From: Frankia sp. AgB32
GTDB lineage: Bacteria; Actinomycetota; Actinomycetes; Frankiales; Frankiaceae
Direction of reading: 5' to 3'
NCBI RefSeq assembly: GCF_023243045.1
Contig: NZ_JALKFX010000090.1
Coordinates: 1-34,053, forward strand
Length of the DNA stretch: 34,053 bases
Positions 14,614-22,589 of the stretch are shown here, piece after piece. How positions within the stretch are numbered: the stretch's first letter is position 1; each line of letters starts with the position of its first letter. Position numbers and translations under genes: made by a program. The notes under the pieces are model-generated. The model ran no database searches, was not told the DNA's origin, and was given only the letters and a program-made list of their open reading frames with translations.

Positions 14614-17600
14614 GTGCCCAAGACAGCGCAGTCCGCGCGCCCGAGCGAGCCCGTCGACCTCGACTCCAGGCGGCTAGCCCGCAACCCGATCGCGATCGTC
14701 GGTCTGTCGGGCCTGTACCCGATGGCCCGCAACCACCGCGAGTACTGGCAGAACGTCGTTGACGGCGCCGACTGCAGCAGCGAGGTTCCGGCGTCGCGGT
14801 GGAGCCTCGACGACTACTACGACGCCGACCCGACCGCCCAGGACCGCACCTACGCACGGCGCGGCGCGTTCATCCCGGACGTCGAGTTCAGCCCGCTGGA
14901 GTTCGGCATGCCGCCGAACCAGCTCGAGGTCACCAGCACCATGCAGACGCTGAGCCTCGGCGTCGCCCGGGACCTGCTGCGCGACGCGGGCGCCCGCGAC
15001 GTCAACGGTCGCGACGCGGACTGGTACGACGCCGGGCGCACCGGCGTCGTGCTGGGCACCACCGGCCCCGTCCCCCTGATGCACCCGCTCGCCGCCCGGC
15101 TGTCCACCCCGGTGCTGCGCGAGGCCGCCCGCAGCGTCGGGCTCAGCGAGGCCGACGCCGACGAGATCGCCCGTCGCTACGTCAGCGCCTACGCGCCGTG
15201 GGAGGAGAACTCCTTCCCCGGCCTGCTCGCGAACGTCGTCGCCGGCCGGGTCGCCAACCGCCTCGACCTCGGCGGTCTCAACACGACCGTCGACGCCGCG
15301 TGCGCCGCCTCGCTGTCCGCGGTGCGCCTGGCGATCGCCGAGCTCGTCGACGGACGTGCCGACACGATGATCACCGGTGGCGTCGACACCGAGAACACGA
15401 TCTTCATCTACATGTGCTTCTCAAAGGTCTCCGCCCTGTCGAAGAGCGACACGATCAGCCCCTTCTCCGACGACGCCGACGGCACCCTGCTCGGCGAGGG
15501 CATCGGCATGCTGGCGCTGCGCCGCCTCGCCGACGCCGAACGCGACGGCAACCGGATCTACGCCGTGATCCGCGGCCTCGGCTCCTCCAGCGACGGCCGG
15601 TTCAAGAGCATCTACGCCCCGCGCGCCGAGGGCCAGCGGGTCGCGCTCGACCGCGCCTACGTCGACGCCGAGTGCACCCCCGACTCCGTCGAGCTGTTCG
15701 AGGCGCACGCCACCGGCACCGCCGTCGGCGACCGCACCGAACTCGACGCGCTCGGCGGCCTGCTGCGCGACGCCGGCGGCGAACGCCACCACGCGGCGCT
15801 GGGCAGCGTGAAGTCGCAGATCGGCCACACCAAGGGCGCCGCCGGCGCGGCCAGCCTGATGAAGCTCGCGCTCGGCCTCTACCACAAGGTGCTTCCGCCG
15901 ACGATCAACGTCGACCGGCCGAACAGCGCCGTGGACTTCACCGACGCGCCGTTCTACGTCAACGTCGCGAACCGGCCGTGGATCCGCGACCCGCACCGGC
16001 CGATGCGCCGCGCCGCCGCGTCCGCCATGGGCTTCGGCGGGACGAACTTCCACGTCGTGCTCGAGGAGCACACCGGCGACCGCACGGACCTGCGGGTGCT
16101 GCACCGCACTGCCCAGGCGTACCTGTGGCACGCCCCCGACGTCCCCGCGCTGCTGGAACTCCTGCGCTCCGACGCGCCCGCCGGTGACGGTGCCGTGCCG
16201 GTCGAGGCCGCGCGCGTCGGATTCGCCGCCGCGGACGAGGAGAGCGCCGCCGAGCTGCGCGAGCTGGCCATCAGTCAGCTGGAGCGCAACCCCGAGGCGA
16301 CCGAGTGGTCGCACCCGCGCGGTGTCCACTTCCGGTCGCGGGGTGCCGCGGACGTCACGGTCGCGGCGCTGTTCGCCGGGCAGGGCAGCCAGTACGTCGA
16401 CATGGGGCTGGAGGCCGCGGTCAACGTGCCGCCGGTCGGCACCGCCTTCGACGAGGCGAACGACGCCTTCGACGGTGCGGACCGCCGCCTCGCCTCGATC
16501 GTCTTCCCGCCGCCGGTCTTCGACGCCGAGCAGCGCCAGGACCAGGAGGTCGCGCGGCGCGCGCCCGCGCACGCCCCGCCGGCGCTCGGCGCGCTGTCCG
16601 TCGGCCAGTACCGCTACCTGCACGAACTCGGCCTGCGCCCGGCCGGCTTCCTCGGGCACAGCTTCGGCGAGCTGACCGCGCTGCACGCCGCGGGCGCCGT
16701 CGACGCCGAGGGCTTCTTCCGCCTCGCCCGCGAGCGCGGCCGCGCCATGGCCCCGCCGGAAGCGGGCCACGGCGACGACGCGCCGGCGGTCGAGTCGGGC
16801 ACGATGGCGGCGGTGCCGGCCAGCCGGGAGCGCGTGACCGCGCTCCTCGACGGCCACCCCGACGTGGTGATCTGCAACCACAACGCCCCCGAGCAGGTCG
16901 TCGTCGGTGGTCCCGGCGACGCCGTCGCCGCGTTCGTGCGCCGCTGCGCGCAGGAGGGGCTCGACGTCCGGCCGCTGCCGGTCTCCGCCGCCTTCCACAC
17001 CCGCTACGTCGCCCACGCCGTCGACCGTTTCGCCGAGGCGCTCGCCTCCACCCCGGTCAACGAGCCGGCCTCGCCCGTCTACCCGAACACCACGGGTGCC
17101 AGCTACGGCGCCGACCCGGCCGCGAACGCCGCGGTGCTCGCTCGCCAGCTCCTCGAACCGGTCGAGTTCGTCGGCGCCGTCCGCGCCGCGCACGAGGCCG
17201 GCGCCACCGTGTTCGTCGAGTTCGGCCCGAAGCAGGTGCTCACCCGGCTCGTCCGGCAGATCCTCCCTGACGCGGGCGTCATCGCGATCGCCACCGACGC
17301 CGGCCCGCTCGGCGACAGCGACGTGACGCTCAAGGCCGCCGCCGTCCAGCTCGCGGTCCTCGGCGTGCCGATCTCCGGCATCAACCGGTTCCAGGCCGAG
17401 CCGCTCGCGACGGTTCCCACCAAGGGCCCGACCGTGCTCCTCTCCGCCCCCGAGTACACCCCGTCGGTCCGCCGCGACGCCCACGCCGCCGCGCTCGCCG
17501 ACGACTACCAGATCCTCGGCGGCGCCGTCCCGGCCCAGGCAACGGCGCCACTGTGCCGTCCGGGGTGCCCGGTGAGGGCGCGGCCGTCAACGGCGCGTCC

Positions 17601-17649
17601 GCGCACGGTGCCGCCCCGAACGGTGTCGCTGTCAACGGCGCCGCCGTGA
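14614..17649 (+). CDS. PUFA-synthase-like ketosynthase-acyltransferase (PfaA N-half)
   Basis: A 1,011-residue protein from the GTG at 14614, which follows GAAGGGA. Residues about 25-480 are a ketosynthase with the full Cys-His-His triad: Cys230 (VDAACAASLSA), His365 (EAHATGTAVGD) and His405 (KSQIGHTKGAAG). The MGFGGTNFH element closes the domain. Residues about 590-900 are an acyltransferase with Ser683 (GHSFGEL) and SAAFHTRY, in the style of PUFA-synthase malonyl transferases. The true C-terminus is doubtful. After DDYQILGGAVPAQ (about 17540) the frame turns into a Pro/Arg/Thr-rich tail, while the neighbouring frame reads NG-rich linker straight into the ACP gene. KS-AT and ACP-KR-DH were probably one PfaA-like polypeptide. 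Confidence 0.9.
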   Translation: MPKTAQSARPSEPVDLDSRRLARNPIAIVGLSGLYPMARNHREYWQNVVDGADCSSEVPASRWSLDDYYDADPTAQDRTYARRGAFIPDVEFSPLEFGMPPNQLEVTSTMQTLSLGVARDLLRDAGARDVNGRDADWYDAGRTGVVLGTTGPVPLMHPLAARLSTPVLREAARSVGLSEADADEIARRYVSAYAPWEENSFPGLLANVVAGRVANRLDLGGLNTTVDAACAASLSAVRLAIAELVDGRADTMITGGVDTENTIFIYMCFSKVSALSKSDTISPFSDDADGTLLGEGIGMLALRRLADAERDGNRIYAVIRGLGSSSDGRFKSIYAPRAEGQRVALDRAYVDAECTPDSVELFEAHATGTAVGDRTELDALGGLLRDAGGERHHAALGSVKSQIGHTKGAAGAASLMKLALGLYHKVLPPTINVDRPNSAVDFTDAPFYVNVANRPWIRDPHRPMRRAAASAMGFGGTNFHVVLEEHTGDRTDLRVLHRTAQAYLWHAPDVPALLELLRSDAPAGDGAVPVEAARVGFAAADEESAAELRELAISQLERNPEATEWSHPRGVHFRSRGAADVTVAALFAGQGSQYVDMGLEAAVNVPPVGTAFDEANDAFDGADRRLASIVFPPPVFDAEQRQDQEVARRAPAHAPPALGALSVGQYRYLHELGLRPAGFLGHSFGELTALHAAGAVDAEGFFRLARERGRAMAPPEAGHGDDAPAVESGTMAAVPASRERVTALLDGHPDVVICNHNAPEQVVVGGPGDAVAAFVRRCAQEGLDVRPLPVSAAFHTRYVAHAVDRFAEALASTPVNEPASPVYPNTTGASYGADPAANAAVLARQLLEPVEFVGAVRAAHEAGATVFVEFGPKQVLTRLVRQILPDAGVIAIATDAGPLGDSDVTLKAAAVQLAVLGVPISGINRFQAEPLATVPTKGPTVLLSAPEYTPSVRRDAHAAALADDYQILGGAVPAQATAPLCRPGCPVRARPSTARPRTVPPRTVSLSTAPP

Positions 17650-17682
17650 ACGGCGCCGCCGTGAACGGCGCCCTCACGAACG
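17541..17682 (+). repeat. Asn-Gly-Ala linker repeats (15-nt period)
   Basis: In the frame of the ACP-KR-DH protein this stretch reads as repeated NGA/VNGAA units. AACGGCGCCGCCGTG-type copies are clearest at about 17635-17670. Such NG-rich linkers join domains in large synthases, and the suspected frameshift lies at the upstream edge. A similar VNGA-rich linker occurs in the biotin carrier protein of the same cluster. Confidence 0.7.
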
Positions 17683-20600
17683 GAGTGCCCGTGACCGGGC
17701 CGAGCACGAACGGCGCCACCTCGGTGGGCGCCGTCCCCAACGGTGCGGCGGCCCTCGGCGCCACCGCGGCCGGCCCGGTACCGAACGACTCGGGTGCCGG
17801 CGGTGCCGTCGGTCAGCACCTCGCGCCGGCGGGCCAGTCGTCCGCGTTCGGCCTCGGGTTCGACGCCGCCGCGGACGTCCTCGCGCAGCAGGTCAACCTG
17901 CACGGCGTCTACCTGACCGGCCAGCTCGACGTGGCCAGCCGCCTGGTCGACGCGCTGCACGAGTACCAGCGCGGCGGGCGGGAGGACGCCCGCTTCGCCG
18001 ACGCGATCGCCATGGTCGCCAACCAGAGCGCCGTGATCGGCCAGACGCACACCCAGGCCAACGAGGTCCTCGCGCATCTCGCCGCGCTCGAGCTCGCCGT
18101 CGACCCCACGGGTCTCGCCGGCGTGCGGGCGTCGGTTCCGTCAGTGCCGACCCTGGCGCTGCCTTCCGGGCCCGCGGCGCCGCGCTCGCTGACCGCTTCG
18201 GTCGCCGCCCCGCCGGCGCCGCCCGCAGCCGCACCGGTGGCGGCTCCGCTGGCGCCCGCGCCCGTCGCACCGCCCGCGCCCGTCGCGCCGGTGGTCCCGC
18301 TCGTCCCGAGCCAGCCCGCGGGTCCGGTTCCCGCCCGGGTCACGGCGCCGACGCCGGCTCCGGTCGCGGCGGAACCCGCTCCGGCCGGTCTGAACCGGGA
18401 GGCGGTGCTGGCGGCGCTGGTCGATGTGGTCGCGGAGAAGACGGGCTACGCCTCGGACATGATCGATACGGGGATGGACCTGGAGGCCGATCTCGGGGTC
18501 GATTCCATCAAGCGGGTGCAGGTGCTGGGAGCGTTGCGGGAGCGGTTCCCGCAGGCGCCGACGGTCGGTCCGGAGCAGCTCGCGGAACTGCGCACGCTCG
18601 ACCAGATCACCGATTACGTCACCGCCACGGCGCCACCCGGGCCCGGCGCGGGCAGCGTCGCCGGCGGGTCGGAGGCAGGTGGTGTCGACCCAAAAGCAGC
18701 TGAGCCGGCGTTCGCGCCGGCACCGCGCCGCGTCGTCCGACTGGTGACGCTGCCGCCCGTCGACCGCCTCGACCGGCCCTACGCCGACTCCCCGGTCGCC
18801 GTCGTCGCGCACCACACGAGCGAGGACGCGCAGCCCCTCACCGACGGCCTGCGCGAGCGTGGCTGGACCGTCCGAACCGTCAACCTCGACGACGCGGCGC
18901 AGGACGGCCCGGACGGCGCGTCGCCGCTGCGGTCCGCGTTCGACGGCCGGGTCGACCTGTGCCTGACGCTGCTCACCCCGGGCGACGGCTGGGACCCCAC
19001 GGTCGCCCGGCTCGCCGAGACCATCCAGATCGCCCGCCAGGCCCACGAGCCGCTGACGGCGACCGCCGCCGGTGGCACCCGGGCGGCCTTCCTCACCCTG
19101 ACCCGCCTTGACGGCGGGCTCGGGCACCACGGCTCGGCCGGGGTGGTCGCCTCGCTGCTCGGCGGAGTCGGCGGGGTGGTGAAGACCCTCGACGCGGAGG
19201 CGCCCGCGCTGTTCTGCCGGGCCCTCGACGTCGCCCCCGGGCTCGACGTCCGCACGGTGCTCGACCTGCTCGACGCCGAGCTGCACGACACCGCCCGCGA
19301 CACCCCGGAGGTCGGCCTCGACGGAACCGGCGTCCGCGTCGCGATCGTCCCCGGCCTGTTCGACCCGCACGCGCCGACGGCCGGCACCGCCGCGCCGCAG
19401 GGCGCCGCGGACGGCGCGGACGGCGCGGACGGCGCGGAACTCACCGTCGGGGCGCAGGACGTGTTCGTCGTCTCCGGCGGCGGGCGGGGCGTGACGGCGC
19501 TGTGCGTGCGCGCCCTCGCCGAGCGGGTCCCGGCCCGGTTCGTCCTGCTCGGCCGCTCGCCGCTGGTGGACGAGCCCGACTGGGCCGCCGGCGTCGAGGA
19601 CGACGCGCTCAAGCCCGCCGTGATCGCGCGGCTGCGGGCCGAGGGCACCAGGCCCCCGCCCCGCGAGGTAGAGCGGATCAACCAGGGCCTGCTCTCGGCC
19701 CGGGAGAGCCGCGCGACACTCGCCGCGGTGCGGGCCGCCGGTGGCCGGGCGGACTACGTCCCCGTCGACGTCACCGACGCCGCCGCCGTCCGCACGGCAC
19801 TCGGGGACCTGCGCGAGCAGGTCACCGGCATCGTGCACGGCGCGGGCGTGCTCGCCGACGCCCGGCTGGTGGACAAGACCGAGGCCGACGTGGCCCGCGT
19901 GTTCGCCCCGAAACTCGGCGGCCTGCGCGCGCTGCTCGACGCCCTGGCCGAGCCCGCCCTGGCCGGCCCGGCCGGCGACACCGGCCACGACGGCTCGGGC
20001 ACCGCGCCGCTGCGGCACGTGCTGCTGTTCACCTCGGTCGCGGGGTTGTTCGGCAACCCGGGCCAGGCGGACTACGCGGCGGCGAACGAGGCCCTGTGCC
20101 GGGTCGCCGCCGCGCTGCGCCACGACCATCCCGACCGGCACGTCGTCGCCATCGACTGGGGTGCCTGGGACGGCGGCATGGTGACACCCGCGCTGCGGGA
20201 GCTGTTCACCGCCCGCGGCGTGGACCTGCTCGCCCCGGACGCCGGCGCCGCCGCGTTCGTCGAGACGCTGCGCGCCGACCGCGCGGGCGAGGTCTGCATC
20301 CTGGTCGGCCCGGACCGGGCCCTCGCCGGCTCGGTCGCACCGGGCGGCGCGACGCTCGCGGCGCGGCGCCACCTCGCCGGCCTCGCCGGCCATCCGGTGA
20401 TCGCCGCGCACCAGGTCGGCGCGCACCGCGTGCTGCCCGCGACGTTCGGCCTCGGCTGGATGATCAACGTGGCGGAGCGGGCGCATCCGGGCTGGCGGGT
20501 CGTCGAGGTCCGCGACTTCGCGGTCCACAAGGGCATCGTCTTCGACGGCTCCGCACCGGAGTCCGCGCAGGTCGTCCTCGCACCCGACGACGACGCCCCG

Positions 20601-21248
20601 GCCGGTCAGCTGCTGCTGCGCGCCTCGGTGCGCGGCGACGGCACGGGCCGGCTGCCCGTCCCGCACTACGCGGCGGCGCTCCTGCTCGCCAGGGCCGCAC
20701 CGGTGGCGTACGCGGTCCCGGGGCGTCCCGGCTACCGGCTCGGCGAAGGGGCGGAGGACGGGCTCGAGATCTACCTCGAGGGAACCCAGTTCCACGGGCC
20801 TCGCCTGCAGGGCATGCGCCGGGTGCTGGAACGCGGCGCCGACCGGCTGGTCCTCGAGTGCCAGCTCGCCGACGACCCGGGCCTGCGCCCCGCGTTCGGC
20901 GGGGAACTGCACAGCCCGGTGCTCGCCGACGTGCTGCTGCAGGGCCCGCCCGTGCTCGGCCGGGCGCTGCTCGGCCAGGCCTGCCTGCCCCTGGGTATCG
21001 GACGGGCCGAATACCTGCGGCCGCTGCCCGACGGGACGCCGTTCGTGCTCGTGCTCGACGGCGCCCGGGTCGACGCCGGTGGCGGCACCGCGACCGTCAA
21101 CGCCACGGCGACCGCCCCGGACGGCACCGTCCTGGTCCGCTTCACCGACGTCACCGTGGCGGCGACGCCGGGCATGGCCGCGAAGTTCGCCGAGGCCGTC
21201 CAGGCCTGGCGGCAGACCCCGACCGAGAACGAGGACGTTCCCGCTTGA
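17553..21248 (+). CDS. PUFA-synthase-like ACP-KR-DH protein (PfaA C-half)
   Basis: A 1,231-residue open frame. Domains in order: NG-repeat linker (to about 90), helical segment (about 95-190), Ala/Pro linker, one ACP of the PUFA type (LGVDSIKRVQVLG, Ser318), a ketoreductase (SGGGRGVTA at about 640, catalytic Ser828, Tyr841 and Asn845 in TSVAGLFGNPGQADYAAANE), and a PS-DH-type hot-dog dehydratase (HQVGAHRVLP, His953). PUFA synthases normally carry several tandem ACPs; here there is one. The GTG at 17553 lacks a ribosome site and lies 97 bases inside the KS-AT frame, so this may be the frameshifted continuation of that gene. Its TGA at 21246-21248 is supplied by the inserted IS end. Confidence 0.88.
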   Translation: MPSGVPGEGAAVNGASAHGAAPNGVAVNGAAVNGAAVNGALTNGVPVTGPSTNGATSVGAVPNGAAALGATAAGPVPNDSGAGGAVGQHLAPAGQSSAFGLGFDAAADVLAQQVNLHGVYLTGQLDVASRLVDALHEYQRGGREDARFADAIAMVANQSAVIGQTHTQANEVLAHLAALELAVDPTGLAGVRASVPSVPTLALPSGPAAPRSLTASVAAPPAPPAAAPVAAPLAPAPVAPPAPVAPVVPLVPSQPAGPVPARVTAPTPAPVAAEPAPAGLNREAVLAALVDVVAEKTGYASDMIDTGMDLEADLGVDSIKRVQVLGALRERFPQAPTVGPEQLAELRTLDQITDYVTATAPPGPGAGSVAGGSEAGGVDPKAAEPAFAPAPRRVVRLVTLPPVDRLDRPYADSPVAVVAHHTSEDAQPLTDGLRERGWTVRTVNLDDAAQDGPDGASPLRSAFDGRVDLCLTLLTPGDGWDPTVARLAETIQIARQAHEPLTATAAGGTRAAFLTLTRLDGGLGHHGSAGVVASLLGGVGGVVKTLDAEAPALFCRALDVAPGLDVRTVLDLLDAELHDTARDTPEVGLDGTGVRVAIVPGLFDPHAPTAGTAAPQGAADGADGADGAELTVGAQDVFVVSGGGRGVTALCVRALAERVPARFVLLGRSPLVDEPDWAAGVEDDALKPAVIARLRAEGTRPPPREVERINQGLLSARESRATLAAVRAAGGRADYVPVDVTDAAAVRTALGDLREQVTGIVHGAGVLADARLVDKTEADVARVFAPKLGGLRALLDALAEPALAGPAGDTGHDGSGTAPLRHVLLFTSVAGLFGNPGQADYAAANEALCRVAAALRHDHPDRHVVAIDWGAWDGGMVTPALRELFTARGVDLLAPDAGAAAFVETLRADRAGEVCILVGPDRALAGSVAPGGATLAARRHLAGLAGHPVIAAHQVGAHRVLPATFGLGWMINVAERAHPGWRVVEVRDFAVHKGIVFDGSAPESAQVVLAPDDDAPAGQLLLRASVRGDGTGRLPVPHYAAALLLARAAPVAYAVPGRPGYRLGEGAEDGLEIYLEGTQFHGPRLQGMRRVLERGADRLVLECQLADDPGLRPAFGGELHSPVLADVLLQGPPVLGRALLGQACLPLGIGRAEYLRPLPDGTPFVLVLDGARVDAGGGTATVNATATAPDGTVLVRFTDVTVAATPGMAAKFAEAVQAWRQTPTENEDVPA

Positions 21249-21480
21249 CATCCTCCCCCGTCTGAAGGCGGGGGATTCCAACTTCTACACATCCGCCAGA
21301 AGGGAGGATGCGCGGTGTTGAGGTTCGCGGTTCACAGGCCGCCTGTTGGCGTCGCCTCCCCGCGCAGTCACCCACGTGGTTTCCCACTGATGTCCCAGGG
21401 CGATGTTACGTGCCGCGTTCACGTCGGCGTTCGCCTCACACCCGCAGGTCCGGCAACGGAAGACCGCTTGGTTCTCGCGC
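21245..21480 (-). ncRNA. Possible TnpB right-end (omega) RNA
   Basis: In IS200/IS605 elements the 3' part of the tnpB transcript and the right end form an omega RNA that guides TnpB, with the guide taken from flanking DNA beyond the end. Here the end hairpin at 21254-21275 and terminal TCAA are in the correct place, so the guide would begin at 21244 and read leftward into the 3' end of the ACP-KR-DH gene. The 5' limit given is arbitrary. This is inferred from family knowledge, not from a structure I could fold. Confidence 0.35.
21254..21275. repeat. IS right-end hairpin
   Basis: A 7-bp perfect stem, TCCCCCG (21254-21260) with CGGGGGA (21269-21275), and an 8-nt loop. Subterminal hairpins like this are recognised by the Y1 transposase in the IS200/IS605 family. 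It could also stop transcription from the synthase gene upstream. Confidence 0.8.
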
Positions 21481-22499
21481 GCCCCCCGATCCCGGGTCCC
21501 ACACGTGTTACAGGTCTGCGACGTGTACGCAGGATCGATCTTCTCGACCCGGCCAGGCGCTTTCTGTTCCAACCGCTCGACCAGCAGCCCCCAGCCATGT
21601 GCGAGGATACCCCGGTTCAGTCCGGCTTTCTGCCGCACGTTCCTCCCAGGACTCTCGACAGTTCCTCGTGCCGACCGGGTCATGCTTCTGATCGGCAGGT
21701 CTTCCACCCGGATCAGGTCGTACCGGCGGGCGAGCTCGGTACTGGTCTTCTCCACCCAGTCCTTCCGCCGGTCGACTTCCCGGGCTCTCACCCGGGCGAT
21801 CTGAGCCTTCACCCGGGCCCGCCGGTTGCTGCCCCGCTTCGCGCGGGCGAGCCGACGTTGCAGCCGGGCCAGCCGATCCCGTTCCCCAGGCCGCAACCCG
21901 GGACAGTGCAGCAGCTCCCCGGTCGACAATGCCGCCGACACGGTCACCCCACGGTCCACCCCGATGACCCTGCCGGTACCCGGCGCTTCGACCGGGTCGG
22001 GGACCGCGGCGAACGCCACATGCCACCGGCCAGACCGGTCCCGTGTCACCCGGTACGACCGGGCCTGCGGAACAGCCCGGCTACGCCGGAACCGAACCCA
22101 ACCGATCTTCGGGATGCGCACTTCGCCCCAGCGGCGGTTGATCTGCCGCGCATCTTCAGGTTTTACCGCGACGATCCGGAAACCGTCGGACCGTCCCTTT
22201 TTTCGCAACGATGGCCTACGATGCGAACCACGGAAAAAGCTGGCCATCGCCGCAGCGAAATCACGAAGAGCCTGCTGTTGAACGATCTGCGATCCAGCTG
22301 CCAACCACGGATTGTCACGGCGCGCCTCGGTCAACTGACGGGACTGCTCGCTATACCCGGGAGCCGGTCCGCGGCGCGGATTCCACCAGGACTGCTGTTC
22401 GACGGCGAGGTTCCACACGTACCGTGCATGCCCGCAATGCTCAGCCATCACCACTGCTTGCCCGACAGTCGGATAAGGCCGGTAACGGGACACCCCCAC
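21285..22499 (-). CDS. tnpB: TnpB, RNA-guided nuclease of IS200/IS605
   Basis: A 404-residue protein from a GTG at 22497-22499. The N-terminus RYRPYPTVGQ and the following WNLAVEQ are typical of TnpB. The RuvC catalytic set looks complete: Asp in VIGVDRGV, Glu in IRVEDLPI, and Asp in ANADVNAARN. The zinc ribbon has CNTCG and CRTCG pairs just before the last motif. TnpB uses an omega RNA to cut DNA next to a short target motif and helps the element persist at the donor site. The gene is antisense to the lipid cluster. A long plus-strand open frame across the same bases is chance. It appears intact, so the insertion may be fairly recent. Confidence 0.92.
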   Translation of the reverse strand: MGVSRYRPYPTVGQAVVMAEHCGHARYVWNLAVEQQSWWNPRRGPAPGYSEQSRQLTEARRDNPWLAAGSQIVQQQALRDFAAAMASFFRGSHRRPSLRKKGRSDGFRIVAVKPEDARQINRRWGEVRIPKIGWVRFRRSRAVPQARSYRVTRDRSGRWHVAFAAVPDPVEAPGTGRVIGVDRGVTVSAALSTGELLHCPGLRPGERDRLARLQRRLARAKRGSNRRARVKAQIARVRAREVDRRKDWVEKTSTELARRYDLIRVEDLPIRSMTRSARGTVESPGRNVRQKAGLNRGILAHGWGLLVERLEQKAPGRVEKIDPAYTSQTCNTCGTRDRGARENQAVFRCRTCGCEANADVNAARNIALGHQWETTWVTARGGDANRRPVNREPQHRASSLLADV

Positions 22500-22551
22500 A
22501 GTCTACCGAAAGGACCCGCATATGCATTCCAAGGTGGGACGCCGTTTCCTC

Positions 22552-22569
22552 CCCGGCCTGAAAGCCAGG
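22552..22569. repeat. IS left-end imperfect hairpin
   Basis: CCCGGC (22552-22557) pairs with GCCAGG (22564-22569) with one C/A mismatch around a CTGAAA loop. The CTGAA loop core resembles that of the right-end hairpin. It marks the 5' side of the tnpB element. The element boundary lies within the next 15 bases or so. Confidence 0.6.
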
Positions 22570-22589
22570 ATATCCACGGCGCAATCCCG

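Larger units (their letters stand above)
21245..22580 (-). mobile_element. IS200/IS605-family (IS1341-like) element, tnpB only
   Basis: The element carries tnpB without tnpA. The right end is on the left side in this orientation, with the hairpin TCCCCCG-tctgaagg-CGGGGGA (21254-21275) and terminal TCAA on the minus strand (21248-21245), matching the right-end cleavage tetranucleotide known for IS608. The left end has an imperfect hairpin at 22552-22569 with a related CTGAA loop. The exact left boundary is uncertain, roughly 22570-22585, and there is no target-site duplication, as expected for this single-strand transposition family. It lies between two synthase genes. With no TnpA, movement would need a transposase in trans. 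Confidence 0.82.

Noticed and set aside
17530-17560. Programmed ribosomal frameshift between KS-AT and ACP parts
   Set aside because: I see no slippery heptamer or obvious downstream pseudoknot. Mutation, sequencing error or a truly split gene is simpler.
14614-21248. Enediyne-type iterative PKS
   Set aside because: Enediyne PKSs also have KS-AT-ACP-KR-DH, but they end in a PPTase domain and lack PfaD and a separate FabA-like DH pair. Here PfaD and DH-DH point to a Pfa-type synthase.
18141-21281. Very long minus-strand open frames (for example 18141-21281, 15421-17484, 7145-9382, 2583-4424)
   Set aside because: These are antisense shadows of real plus-strand genes in GC-rich DNA. They show no family motifs and are rich in Arg/Gly/Ala from codon mirroring.
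21315-22589. A plus-strand frame that extends the DH-DH protein upstream through the IS
   Set aside because: It is the antisense of tnpB and encodes no domain. The DH-DH protein starts at 22590 after the element.
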